A DNA stretch of 28,781 nucleotides from assembly GCA_025201765.1 (NCBI GenBank), contig MU623602.1:1-28781 (forward strand), given 5' to 3'. The stretch is from Daldinia sp. FL1419. Lineage: Eukaryota; Ascomycota; Sordariomycetes; Xylariales; Hypoxylaceae. The notes under the pieces are model-generated. The model did not search any database and was not told where the DNA came from. It saw only the letters and a program-made list of their open reading frames with translations. Below are positions 13,030 to 23,219 of the stretch, one piece after another (the first letter of the stretch is position 1; each line of letters starts with the position of its first letter). The translations under genes were made by a program, and so were the position numbers.

Positions 13030-13194
13030 TATAATTATTTCGTAAAAGTTTGTATTAATAAATTTAATAACTTTACATTTATTTAGATTTTTATTAAAAA
13101 ATTTAAAAATAAGGTTGAAAATGAGGATAAATCTGTGCCAATTAGGTTTGAATGGGAGGATGAGGATTGTAAATATTTAAAAGTTATGTTTTGA
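13030..13194 (+). pseudogene. Short coding relic cut off by MITE
   Basis: An almost open plus-strand frame of 55 codons has one internal TAG. It reads YNYFVKVCINKFNNFTF and, further on, KVENEDKSVPIRFEWEDED, ending in a TGA 14 bp before the MITE. The charged, low-bias composition looks like real protein and not random A+T sequence. It sits inside the 3.55-kb inverted-repeat element and may be part of that element's transposase or of an accessory protein. I do not recognise it. Another fairly open stretch follows the MITE at about 14,300-14,500. Confidence 0.35.
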
Positions 13195-13208
13195 TTATTT
13201 TTTAAATG

Positions 13209-13647
13209 TAACGTGCCGCACAAGTTAACCGATCAAATAAGTCAACTGATCAGCCGAAATATAACCGAAAATCAAAAAAATTTGAAAATCGTAACTTTAC
13301 AAATTCTTAATCTTATTTTTTCAAATTTTAATATATTTTATATTATATAAATCTAATATTATAAAAAAATTGAAAAGATTCTCCCAGGGATATAGAAGAA
13401 ATTGGTTAAAATATCAACTGTTTTAAACCTATTTTTCCGGTTTTTATTTTTAATAAATTGAAAAAGATCATACAAAATTTAGAAAAAATATTATAATTAT
13501 TATTTTTAAAAGAAATATTTAAATTTTGAAATTGATTTTTGATATAATTTTTTTTGAATAGAATGTACGTTTATGTACAGATGTATTTTGTATGTATTTT
13601 TGCTGATTGGTTAACTTGTTTAATTGGTTGACTTGTGGGGTACGTTA
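13209..13647. mobile_element. 439-bp MITE with 46-bp terminal inverted repeats
   Basis: Left arm 13,209-13,254 and right arm 13,602-13,647 align without gaps over 46 bp (37 identical). Eight of nine differences are C/T or G/A. The arms begin TAACGT and contain two related submotifs, AAGTTAACCGATCA and AAGTCAACTGATCA, 17 bp apart. The interior is non-coding. The element starts and ends with TA, which fits the TA target duplication of Tc1/mariner-type MITEs. It is nested in the 3.55-kb element. Confidence 0.85.
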
Positions 13648-16592
13648 TTTAATTATATAAAAGATTTTATAGTGTTATTAACTTTAATTATACGTATAAA
13701 ATAAACCATTATTAAATATTATTTATGAATATTATTGTTATAATTAATATTGGTTTTATTTTTAATATAATGTTTGTTATTATATCAAATAAATTACAAA
13801 AATCTTTTAATTAAGTAATAAAGAATTTTTATTTTTTCCTTAATATTTTAAGGATTCAAATCCCTAACTATATTATATCAAATTTTAATACAAATTTAAG
13901 GTAATTACTAAAAGAATATTACCTGATATTTAATAATTATTTTATATTTTTTATATTAATAAAAATGTTATGTTTTAGGTTAAAAAAAGTGGCAACAAGT
14001 ACCTGATAAAGAAGAGGAGGATGAATTAGTTAAATTTCCTAATATAATATTAAATGTTATTAATGAGGTTACTTTAAATAATAAGGAAATGATTATTTTA
14101 AATTAATAAGATTATATGGAGTTTTATTATTTCAATTTTTAGGTATATTAAAACCTTTTTGGTTTATTACCTTTTAAAATTTTTAATACCTATTATAATT
14201 TTTTATTATTATAATTTTTTATAATATATTTTTATATTAAGAATAATTTTAAGGTTGCTTAGTAATATATAAAAAAGAATTTAATAATAATTAATAATTA
14301 ATAATTATTTATTTTAAGATTAAATATTTTTCTTATTAAGTTTAATGGGTTAATTGTTATATTTTTTGTTATAAGATATATGGTGTAAGGATTATATTTC
14401 TTATTAAATCCAATAATAATAATATTAAATATTTGTTTGAAATGATAGGTAAGATTGATTTAATTAAGTTTTATGAAATGTTTTTGCATATGATATATCA
14501 TTAATTATCCTAATATAATAAAGTAATAACTTAAAAAAAGGTTAAAATTAAATAATATATTTTAGGTATTAAATGGGTCAATAATATCCTTTTAATTTAT
14601 ATTAGGTAAGCATTTAATTTAATATTACTTTAATATTAAAAAACTTTATTATTTTTATTTTAATTAAATAATTTAATCTTTCTTTTCTTACTTCTTTATA
14701 ATTATTTTATTTTTTATTAATATAAATTATTTTATTATTATAAAATATACTTTTATATTTAATTAATTAACAAAAACCTTAAAATTAAAGGCATTTTATA
14801 TTAAAAAATAGATTTATTTTATTATATAAGAAAGAGTTTGGTTAATATTTATATTTTAATTAATATATCAATTAAAAACTAATAATATTTTAAGTTAAAT
14901 CAATATTTTTATTAATAATACATAAGCTTTATATAACCAAACCCTATAATTAATTAGTTAATACACTTAAAGTATTAGCTGAAATAATTAATATATAAGA
15001 TTTATGATATTATTAACAATAAAAAATATTTTTAAATACTTTTTATTTATCCTTACACTAAAACTTTTTATAATAAGAAAATATTAATAATATAAATATT
15101 AACAAAAAAATTAAAAATAAAACTTAAAATAAGGTTTAAAATAAGATTTAAAAAATAATTATATCGAATATCAATCAAATATCATAACTACTTAAACATA
15201 GTAAGGGTAAATTTCGTAAAAGGCTTTTAAATAAGAATTCAATTTAATCTTAGTTAAAATACCTTTGTAGCAAATTTTTAAAGATATGATTAAAAATGGA
15301 AAAGGTATATTTGAAATTAAATCTTTAAATTAAACCTTAAAATACTTTAAGTATTATAAATATTATATTATTAATAATTATAATAATATAACAATTACTT
15401 AAAAAATAAATAAAAATAACCAAAGATATAGCTAAACTACCAAAAGTTTAACTTAAAATGTTAAAAACTAAAATGTTTTTAATTAAATATATAAATAATT
15501 AATTAATTAAATTGTAGGAGTTAAAAAAATAATTAATTATATAATATATATAAAAATATATGAATTTTATAATAAATTAAATATTTTTTTTAAAAAAATT
15601 AAAATCCTAAAAAAATATAAAAGAATATTAAGAAATATATATTGAAAAATATGTACCCCTTGGGAACCCCACTTCTTTTATAACTATTGCCCAAATATCA
15701 TACCCCCTACTACCCAACTAATATTGCTCTTAATAAATATAAAGTGAAAAAAATATTAAATAATTAAAAAGTAAAAAATGGAATATAATATTTGATTAAA
15801 TAAAAGAATCATTTATTTAAAAAAATATATATAGGAATTTAAGGTATATTTAATGAAATTTTCAAAAAGAATTAAAATAATTTTATTAAAAAAATCCAAG
15901 TTATTTAGGTTGCCTAAATTAATAAGGATACCTAAAGAAGGATTTTATTTGAAATTGAAGTTGGATAAGATATAGGATTATTTTTTAAACAAATAAATTT
16001 ACTTAATAACTAACTTCTATCACTTTTTTTCCTCTTACTTTTCTAATTTATTTAATTTATTTATATTTTTAAATCCTTTTTATAACATTTTAATACCTTT
16101 CAATTAAAACTATTTATATTAATAATAAAGATATTTATAAAAGATTATAGGGAAATAAAGTTTGTTTTTAAAGTTTTAAGGAAGTGTTTTTTGTTTGTTA
16201 TTTTTGTTCTTATAGATGGTATTCTTTTATATTAAAATATTTAAAAGTATTTAAAGGAATTCTTGAATAATTGTAAAATTAAATTTAAATTTAAATATAA
16301 TTAAAATAAATAGAAGAAATATTTAAAACCTTTATATAATTTAATTAAAAAGAAAAATAATAAAAATAAGGTATAATTTTATTAATGAAGAATTTTTATT
16401 TAAAATATTAATTTTAAGTAAATTTTTGAATAAATTCATTGATTTTATTAAATATGGTAAAAAATAATTATTATTAAAAATAATAATCATTTAAAAAAAT
16501 AATATTATAAAATAAATAAGGAAGAATTTTATAGAAGGAAATTTGGATTAGGGTTAAGAAGGAATTATATAAAAAATTTAAAATTTAAAAAA

Positions 16593-16705
16593 TGTTTCCT
16601 TATCCTTTTGAGAAATATAAAAACAAATGTTCCCCTATTCCCCTGGGGAGTATAAGAACGAACACTCCTTTATTCCCTTAGGGAACATAAGAACTTATAT
16701 TAATA
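16593..16705. repeat. Three-copy 35-bp tandem repeat
   Basis: The register point TAT-TCC recurs at 16,601, 16,636 and 16,671, an exact 35-bp period. The unit resembles TATTCCCCTGGGGAGTATAA followed by GAAC. Copy 1 is the most A+T-converted (TATCCTTTTGAGAAATATAA); copies 2 and 3 keep more G/C. Each unit carries a short CCC...GGG inverted repeat that could fold. A related CCCCTTGGGAAC occurs at 15,657-15,668. Confidence 0.8.
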
Positions 16706-17031
16706 ATTCAAATATATAAAACTCTAAGAACTCTTAAAATAAAATTATTAATAATTAACCTAAATTATATGAAATAATTTCTTAAAATTAAATTAAATTA
16801 TAATATTAATTCTATTACCTTTAAATCAAAATCCCAGACTTGTGACACTTATTATATAATATTAAAAATGGAATTCTATATATATTAAAAACCTTCTTAA
16901 AACTTAATTTTTTATAGTTATAATAAATATTTAATATTAAGTTTATTTTAGATTCTTTTATAAAATAAAACATTTTAAATTAATTAAATAATTAATATTT
17001 AAAAGAGTAAGATAATATTCCAAGATATTTT

Positions 17032-17076
17032 GATTGGTTGATTAGTTTGATTGGTTGATTTATAAGGCATGCTATT
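17032..17076. mobile_element. Solitary terminal repeat of the MITE family
   Basis: This 45-bp stretch (starting GATTGGTTGATTAGTTTGAT) aligns with the right arm of the MITE at 13,209-13,647. The differences are almost all transitions. The expected opposite arm about 400 bp upstream was not seen, so this is a fragment or a copy whose other end has decayed. It lies about 250 bp from the edge of the gene island. Confidence 0.65.
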
Positions 17077-17512
17077 TATATAATATATTAAAAAAATAAT
17101 TATGAAATTTAAATTATTTTTATTAATTTTAAAGAAATAATGAAATTTTTATAGAAATTATAATAAAAAAAATTTTTCCAAATTAATTTTAAAATTTACT
17201 AATCCAATAAAATGCAATAATATTTTACCCCCCAATAATACTTAAATAGGTAAATACTAAGGGCAAACCTAAAATTTAATTATTTAACTACCTATTTCAA
17301 ACAAATAGAAAGCAGAAAATATTTCCCTAAGGTCCACATTGAAAGGTACATATTAAGTACAGAATCACAGAATCAATAAGAATCTTTCAGCCTTGATCCT
17401 TCAAATTCGAATTTGGAAACCATCAATCGTAATACATAAGTAATTAAGTACAGCCTACTGCACTACTTTTATTATTATACTTATCGCACTACATAAGTTA
17501 CCTTAGGTACCT

Positions 17513-17544
17513 CATACGGACCAAAGGCAACCGCATGCCGTATG
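17513..17544. promoter_or_regulatory. CATACGG-N18-CCGTATG palindrome, possible zinc-cluster site
   Basis: CATACGG (17,513-17,519) and CCGTATG (17,538-17,544) are perfect 7-bp inverted arms, giving CGG-N18-CCG. Zn2Cys6 dimers typically bind paired CGG triplets with a factor-specific spacing. It lies about 640 bp upstream of a zinc-cluster start codon, so autoregulation is possible. This is inference only; an 18-bp gap is longer than the classic Gal4 spacing of 11. Confidence 0.3.
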
Positions 17545-17892
17545 TCGCATGCTAAAGAAGGGACTACAAATGTAATAATTACATAATTTACATATATTAC
17601 ATACTTACAAATCTATCTTGCTCCATCAAGATACAACTTTTATCATACCTTCACATGCACCATCATATTATAACATACACATACAGCTTTCTAACATACC
17701 TACAGGTCAATATATCTTATAAATGCCAAGAGAGCCCCCTTCTTTCCCACACAATCATAATTCTTATTCGCTTTCTTAAAAATACCTGAAGCACTCTTTC
17801 ATTATTCATATTATTCTCAGGCTTACTCCCTTTTCAGATAGAGGGTGTAGTCTTACAATCATAGTCATAGCATTCCACTCGGGTGTGTCTGA

Positions 17893-17911
17893 CCCCCCCC
17901 CCCCCCCCCCC
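17893..17911. repeat. Homopolymer of 19 C
   Basis: An uninterrupted run of 19 C lies about 275 bp upstream of the regulator's start codon, followed by TCTCTT. It is probably length-variable and the exact count may be a sequencing artefact. It generates false proline-rich frames. Confidence 0.9.
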
Positions 17912-18184
17912 TCTCTTGGTACATCACAAGGCGTTAGGCAACCTCAATTCGTGTCGCATTTCTTCCACCTTGGCCACAATCGATCAAAAAGGATATTCAG
18001 TTTCATACGAATCCCCCTTCCACATATTCAAGTTTCAAACTACACAATTGTCGGGCTTCATACGGAACCCCACCATACTTATCATCAAAGGAGTCAATGA
18101 TAGGCGCCAACCCAGCCTCATTCGTAGACTTGGGGTGCAGGACTACGGAGTTTCAGTAGTCGGGAAACGGGAAAACGGCAAACC

Positions 18185-20618
18185 ATGGCATCCAGCTCCT
18201 CGGGAAAGCCACCTAGGGTACTTGCTTGTGTGAGTCGTTTGTATCACCGAGCCGTTTTAAAAAGATCATTATCCTCACTACATATTTACGTAGGTTCTGT
18301 GTCAAAATAGAAAGATTAAATGTGACCGCAGAACCCCCTGTTCAAACTGCATCAAGGTAAGTTTCGGACTAAGAAGTCTATCCTCCGAAGCTCTTCGGTC
18401 TCTGACATATCGAACCTAGGCCAATGTGACCTGTACTCCAAGCACCCCGGCCCCTGCACGCAAGAGGCGGAGGCCCAACCAAGACTTACAGCAGAGGCTC
18501 GCCCGGTGCGAGGAGTTGTTATCCGAGTATGCCACCGCCAAACCACCAGCTCCGTCGTCCACCGAGTCGCCAAGTCAAGACGATTCTTGGAAACCCCTCG
18601 GGAAACTAATAGTTGACGATGGTGGCGTCAAATTTATAGACAGTTTCTTATGGGCTACTATTCACAGCGAGGTGAGTTCGTCCTTTCCCGTGCCCCTCTC
18701 TTTTACCTTGTTACCTATTCTTGGCTCAGCATTTTGCTTTTTATATAATTTTGGGTTTAACTTCTTCTCTTCCTCCCACTATAGCTCTCAGCAATGCGCG
18801 AGATACTTGAGGATGAAGAAACAGCAGACGATCCATGCACTCCTGCCGAGTCGCAGACTTCCGAGCTCGACGCAGGTCTTATATTATCAGATACTTCTAA
18901 CACCGATCTAGAAGAACTACATCCTCAGCCCGCTCACGTATTCCGTTTATGGCAGATTTTTATCGAGAGAGTCAACCCACTAACCAAGGTGATCCATGTT
19001 CCTTCAGTCCAACCTCTACTCGTCGAAGCGGCGGCGAGCAGAGCAAAGATACCTAGGAACGCCGAAGCCTTGCTATTTTCCATATATCTGATGGCCACAG
19101 TAGCTCTAACTGAGGACGAGTGTATGGAACGATTTGGCTACACCAAGGACGTTGCTTATACTCGCTTTTCCAAGGGTTGCCGTTCGGCTTTGATGCGTAT
19201 CGGCATTCTAAAAAATTATGACCTCGTTGTCCTGCAAGCTTTGGTGTTGTACTTGGTATATACGTATTCTATTTTCTTTTTTTTTCCTTTTTTTCTTTTT
19301 TTTTCAATCAGGTCTTGACTAACAACATGACCACCAGTTCTCCCTGCCGGGTCATTATGACCGCCATGCGGCATGGATCTTGAATGGTGTCACAGTGAGA
19401 ATCGCACAAAAAATGGGACTTCATAGAGACGGAGAATTCCTCGGACTGTCGCCATTCGAAACGGAGATGCGGCGACGTATATGGTGGCAGATAATTTTGC
19501 TTGACGCCATGTACGCACTAATGTCTGGCCTAGGCCATTCCCTCCTGCCTCGTTCTTGGGACACAAAGCCTCCCCTGAACCTCAACGACTCCGATCTTTA
19601 CCCCACCATGACCACCCTCCAACCCAAGAACAGTCCCACGGACATGATATTCCGCCTCGTATGTTGTGAGCTTGCCGCAACCATGGTCGACACTCCCGAG
19701 CTACACACGGTCATTATGCAGAACGAAATGGGGATAGACAACCCCGAACCGGAAAAAGTCGAAAGGGCAAATAAACGTATCGATGAACTTGACAGGACGT
19801 TGACGGAGATACTCACCAAGTACAGTGACCCTTTAATGGGGCCTGTTCATGTTTTAGCAACTGAGACGAGGTCGATAATGATTGATAAACTACGAGAGCT
19901 TGTTTGTCCGCTCAGAAATCAACCAGAATGGGGCACTGAAATCTTAACACCCAAAGACAACCTATTCAAGTTATCCCTCACAGCAGGCGAGCAGAACTTA
20001 AGGATGTACCAGATACCTCAAACGGAAGGCTTTTTCCTTTGGTTTAGTAAGTGTCATCGTTTAGGTCGCAGTCCCCAGGCTTACACTTTGCTCACAATAC
20101 CTGTAGTGATGTCGCATTTTCAGATAGAAGTTTTCATATATATGGTTGGACAACTAAGTACACGCACATCGGGACAGTTGGTAGAAAGGGCATGGATCGT
20201 GGTCGAAATGTTCTATAAATACCACATAGAACTGTATGATCTGTCGATGAAAGCGCACATGGCATCCGCTATATTCACGATACGCGCCTGGACTGTACGA
20301 GAAAGGATGTTGCGAGAAACAACGGGTTCTATCCCAGAGACGCCAGGTTATATAGTCAGGCTACTAAGCCTCCTACCACCTGAAGAAACCAGACATACAC
20401 GCGCCGATGAGGCGTCTACTGGGGCGAGTCAAACCGTAAGTCCCGCTGCGCCCGCACAACATAGTACTGAGATTTCTTGGGACCAGATGCTCGGTTTTGT
20501 TGATGCTAATTCTATTGACTGGGGCGATATGTTTTCGATGCCACCTGGGGGACAACCGCAGCCGAATTTCGGAGGTTACACGACTGTGTTTGGGGGAAAC
20601 TCTATTAATTGGATGTAG
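18185..20618 (+). CDS. Zn2Cys6 (C6) fungal transcription factor, six exons
   Basis: Model: exons 18,185-18,229, 18,294-18,356, 18,420-18,671, 18,785-19,255, 19,338-20,046 and 20,107-20,618, giving 683 aa. The start has a strong context (AACCATGG) and reads MASSSSGKPPRVLAC. The zinc cluster is complete (Cys15, 18, 25, 31, 34, 41; spacing C-X2-C-X6-C-X5-C-X2-C-X6-C) but exists only after splicing. Intron 1 falls right after Cys15 and intron 2 between Lys36 and Ala37. A basic patch RKRRR (50-54) and a short coiled-coil-like linker follow. The fungal-specific transcription factor domain (PF04082 type) begins near VFRLWQIF (172) and includes RIAQKMGLHRDGE (298-310) and RRIWWQ (323-328), then PLNLNDSDLYP. 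The C-terminus (638-656) is acidic/aromatic, a plausible activation segment. Introns are 64, 63, 113, 82 and 60 nt with CTNAC-like branch sites. Intron 5 is a multiple of three with no stop, so a 703-aa read-through form is possible. It should be a nuclear regulator. Its targets are not shown by the neighbourhood, though many relatives sit in secondary-metabolite clusters. Confidence 0.93.
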
Positions 20619-21861
20619 ATATTGTCAGGGAAAGAATTAGAAGACACGGACATTACCACTCACGTATCAGTATTTATGCTATTTTTGTATGCGTCCCGGT
20701 AACGTCAAGGCTCTCTTTGGCCTTCAAACGGAGCACGGCAGGACAGAAACGGATGGACACGATGGTATTATACGCTTGAATAGTCGGGTGTCGGGCAGGG
20801 TGCGTTGGTCTTATTGGGTACTGGTGAATGAGTTGGTAAGACACTTGAGGGTAGCAACGAGGATTAGTTGAGCACTTGGGGACTAAGCTTAACATATGTC
20901 GAGGGTTGTATGGCATATTTATGCGGTGTATCAATACTACTCGGTATTATAATAGGACGATCCTCAGTCGCGTGAGAGTAATCGCTGGCGAGTTATCCGG
21001 GTAGGGTGGCATATGGCGCTCGGACTCTTGGCTCCAAATAATCCAGTCTCCTCGTTTAGTCCTGGTGGTCTTCTTTCCACGACCATCTTGTTTTTTCCCT
21101 TGATGGTTACACCCATTTCGATACCATGTGTGCAGGACTCTCTTCATTGTCTTTCGTATCAGCAGACAGGTTACCATATTGGTCTTCAACGTCAATATCT
21201 CTGATACTTATTATGAGGCCATGATCAATTCCGATTCCGATTCCTCGACTCGAGGTTTAGTGCAACAGTATAACCTGCCTACCTAAGGTATATACTACAA
21301 CTAGACTCCTCAAGCAGAAGCCTCCATCATAGAGGGCCAAGGCGTATAGATAGGTATGTAGGCCTTATCTATTCAAGTTCTTTCTAGAAGATTTGTGATG
21401 AATAATGTAGCTGCTAGCTTCGTCATCTGCGCCTATTGATTGATACCTTTGATACCTTTGATACCTTTGATACCGAAGCCTTAGTTTTCAGGGGAAAATA
21501 TCCATCTGTTCAGTCCCAATTACATTTTGCCCTTCACAAACGATAGTATACAACTTCCACAAAGCCTATTGTATTCGAACAAGCGCTCATGCAACGTAAT
21601 TGAGAGCGAGAAACAAAGCTGCCTTTCTCCTTACTAAAGACGCGCAATCATAAATAACCCTTCGCGCAACACTTCCTAGGTCGTTTAGTCCGCTTGGTCC
21701 ATTTAGTCTTGCTTCGTCGTCCCAACCTTTATTACCAACCTCCCAAACTTCTCATACTTTCTTAAACACGAGGCTAGCTTCGAGTTGGCCTTACAGTACT
21801 AGCTAGGCGGGCAAATCCTTACACACGTCACCGCACCACCCTATCACCGTCACCATCATTG
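20619..21861. other. Intergenic region after the regulator
   Basis: This 1.2-kb stretch should contain the 3' end of the regulator transcript and the promoter of the next gene. Several 60-86-codon frames exist on both strands but lack a coherent composition and overlap each other. I support none. The only structured element is a 9-bp tandem repeat at 21,442-21,474. Confidence 0.6.
21442..21474. repeat. 9-bp tandem repeat (GATACCTTT)
   Basis: GATACCTTT occurs three times and is followed by GATACC, perfectly periodic. It is a small minisatellite about 390 bp upstream of the next gene's start and is likely length-variable between strains. Confidence 0.95.
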
Positions 21862-22359
21862 ATGATACCCAAGAACCCTTACATCATGACCCCAATCGCA
21901 GCACCTCCCGCCCCCAGTCCCGACGGCAGCAACTGGACAGCCATGTACGTCATCCTAGGTCTCATCCCCGTAACGTTCATCATCGTCGCCATATTCTCCG
22001 CCTGGCGAGACTCGCGCATCGCGCCCCGCGACATCGAAATGGCCGCCTTGCCATCCCGACGCGCGCTGGCCCTCCACGAAGCCGTAGCCATCTCCGAACT
22101 CGGAGCCGGAGGATTCGCCCGCCCCATGAACCGGGCCCGAATCACAATCACAAGACCGGCACCCGTCTCGGCGAACGCAGCCGGGCCCGCGGTGGCAGAC
22201 GCCAAAAAGCAAAGACCCGACGAGCGTCCGAGGATAGGCGGTATAAACACGCAGGTTGGTCCAGATCGTCCAGTAGTGCCCCCCAAAGACATACCTAGGA
22301 TAGACGCGCCGGAGAATACGAGATCAATTCCCAAAGAGCTCGAAAATGTGCCTTTCTAA
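21862..22359 (+). CDS. Small single-pass membrane protein, unknown function
   Basis: This is a 165-aa frame with clear G/C-ending codon bias, unlike the surrounding non-coding DNA. The first ATG is at 21,862 (MIPKNPYIM); a second at 21,886 would give 157 aa (MTPIAAPPAP) and is equally plausible. After a Pro/Ala-rich head with an N-glycosylation sequon (NWT, 24-26), one hydrophobic segment spans about 27-48 (AMYVILGLIPVTFIIVAIFS). It is followed by WRDSR, so the positive-inside rule puts the C-terminal 115 residues in the cytosol. That tail is rich in Pro, Arg and Ala, has no visible catalytic motif and is probably disordered. There is no cleavable signal peptide. No family is recognised. No intron is needed. 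The neighbour downstream is convergent. Confidence 0.75.
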   Translation: MIPKNPYIMTPIAAPPAPSPDGSNWTAMYVILGLIPVTFIIVAIFSAWRDSRIAPRDIEMAALPSRRALALHEAVAISELGAGGFARPMNRARITITRPAPVSANAAGPAVADAKKQRPDERPRIGGINTQVGPDRPVVPPKDIPRIDAPENTRSIPKELENVPF

Positions 22360-23219
22360 GGGGGGCGTCGTCTTAATGCTAGTACTATTAGCGATGTTGA
22401 TGCCCTAGAAGTCAGCTATATGCATGCAGCACACGTGTTCACTCGTCGCTCCTGTAAGTCTTATGTGACGTATGAATATGATTTTCTAAAATTAGGAGAA
22501 ACTCGGAAACTGACGATCCTTGGGACTACCTATGAAAACGCCAAAACAGCATGTGCCATTATCCAGCGTGTCTTACTTCCTTGAAGTAGTTGCTGCAAGT
22601 TGGGACTAGCAGATGGACTCGGCTAACAAAGACATTATCTTTACATATCACTTAAAATGGGATTTAAGACGAGTTCAATGTTCTATACCGCATAATTCGC
22701 AATAGCGGCCCTTTTCAGCAGGCCTTTCGTTGATTTTCATGACATGCCGTGAAGCGTCTGACATCGGTCTTTTGCTTAATCTGGCTAAAGCACCATGCTC
22801 CAAAGCCTCTTCAACTTCACATTGCAAATAAAAAAAGACGCCTATTCGTGATATGCCTTGTCCACATTCCACGCGCTACTCCTAACGCCTCCATATTCCG
22901 CAGTCTGTTGAGGTACCGTTTCTCCCCTGGCCCGAATTCTGAAAAACCAGTGTGCATATGAACCGGGGTTCAATTGGGTATCAACAAAAGTATTGAAGAG
23001 TATAGACAATGGAAAGAAAGCAAGCGAACGCTGCTCTGAATCAGCGATGGGTATTGTTGGTAATCGGTATCAATAGGCTTCAAATGGCAATAATGGTTGG
23101 CCAATTAAAATAATCGGTCCCAAGCAATTGGTGTCTTTGGCGTACAACAAGGTCGCAATTAATAACACTCATATTTTCGATAACATACGAAGCCTTTTGC
23201 TTCTATATTAATCCGACAA
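22360..23219. other. Convergent intergenic region
   Basis: These 860 bp lie between two convergent small membrane-protein genes and should carry both 3' ends. Short frames at 22,675-22,872 (-) and 22,749-22,961 (+) overlap antiparallel and have no recognisable features. No RNA gene or clear repeat was found. Confidence 0.6.

Larger units (their letters stand above)
12182..15731. mobile_element. 3.55-kb element bounded by 40-bp inverted repeats
   Basis: The left arm (12,182-12,221) and the reverse complement of the right arm (15,692-15,731) match at 38 of 40 positions. Both mismatches are G/A. The shared core includes AGCAATATTAGTTGGGTA and then a G run and GATATTTG. Weaker similarity, largely transitions, continues for 20-40 bp inward. 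This geometry suggests a class II (cut-and-paste) transposon. The interior carries no recognisable transposase; a short open stretch lies at 13,030-13,194 and a MITE is nested at 13,209-13,647. Flanking target duplications cannot be judged (AATA on both sides is trivial in this composition). Alternatively, the arms are two solitary ends of the same family in opposite orientation. Confidence 0.65.
1..17300. repeat. A+T-rich RIP-degraded repeat block
   Basis: By eye this block is about 85-90 % A+T and has no intact reading frame of useful length on either strand. Repeat copies inside it differ mainly by C/T and G/A transitions, and recognisable transposon codons are changed in the same way on both strands (C to T and G to A). 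In filamentous ascomycetes this is the known outcome of repeat-induced point mutation. The block changes to normal composition at about 17,300. Identified contents are listed separately. I found nothing I can support in 1-1,380, 2,110-2,900, 6,300-9,220, 11,560-12,180 and 15,740-16,590 beyond low-complexity A+T sequence. A less altered patch lies at about 8,560-8,970 and includes a CT-rich run (8,938-8,965). Confidence 0.9.
17300..18184 (+). promoter_or_regulatory. Upstream region of the zinc-cluster gene
   Basis: This is the first normal-composition DNA after the RIP block and should contain the promoter and 5' leader of the transcription factor gene. It contains an inverted CGG pair (17,513-17,544) and a run of 19 C (17,893-17,911). 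Frames that appear to run through the C tract overlap exon 1 of the regulator out of frame and look spurious. No clear TATA box was identified. Confidence 0.5.

Noticed and set aside
1..17300. Mitochondrial DNA as an explanation of the A+T-rich block
   Set aside because: The block is continuous with a nuclear gene island, has no mitochondrial genes and contains transposon relics with RIP-type substitutions.
17883..18233. 116-codon plus-strand frame (and a 71-codon one) through the C tract
   Set aside because: It depends on translating a 19-C homopolymer and overlaps exon 1 of the zinc-cluster gene out of frame. The spliced zinc-cluster model explains this sequence better.
18352..18573. Minus-strand frame of 73 codons
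   Set aside because: It is antisense to exons 2-3 and intron 2 of the regulator, and no independent evidence supports it.
20947..21204. Antiparallel short frames on both strands
   Set aside because: They overlap each other, have no recognisable features and lie in the expected 3' flank of the regulator.
21879..22334. 151-codon and 85-codon minus frames antisense to the small membrane-protein gene
   Set aside because: They are shadows created by the G/C-ending codons of the plus-strand gene.
10961..23110. Shared 14-mer TGGTTGGCCAATTA at about 10,964 and 23,095
   Set aside because: It includes a self-complementary core, flanks do not match, and one such match is expected by chance in a window of this size.
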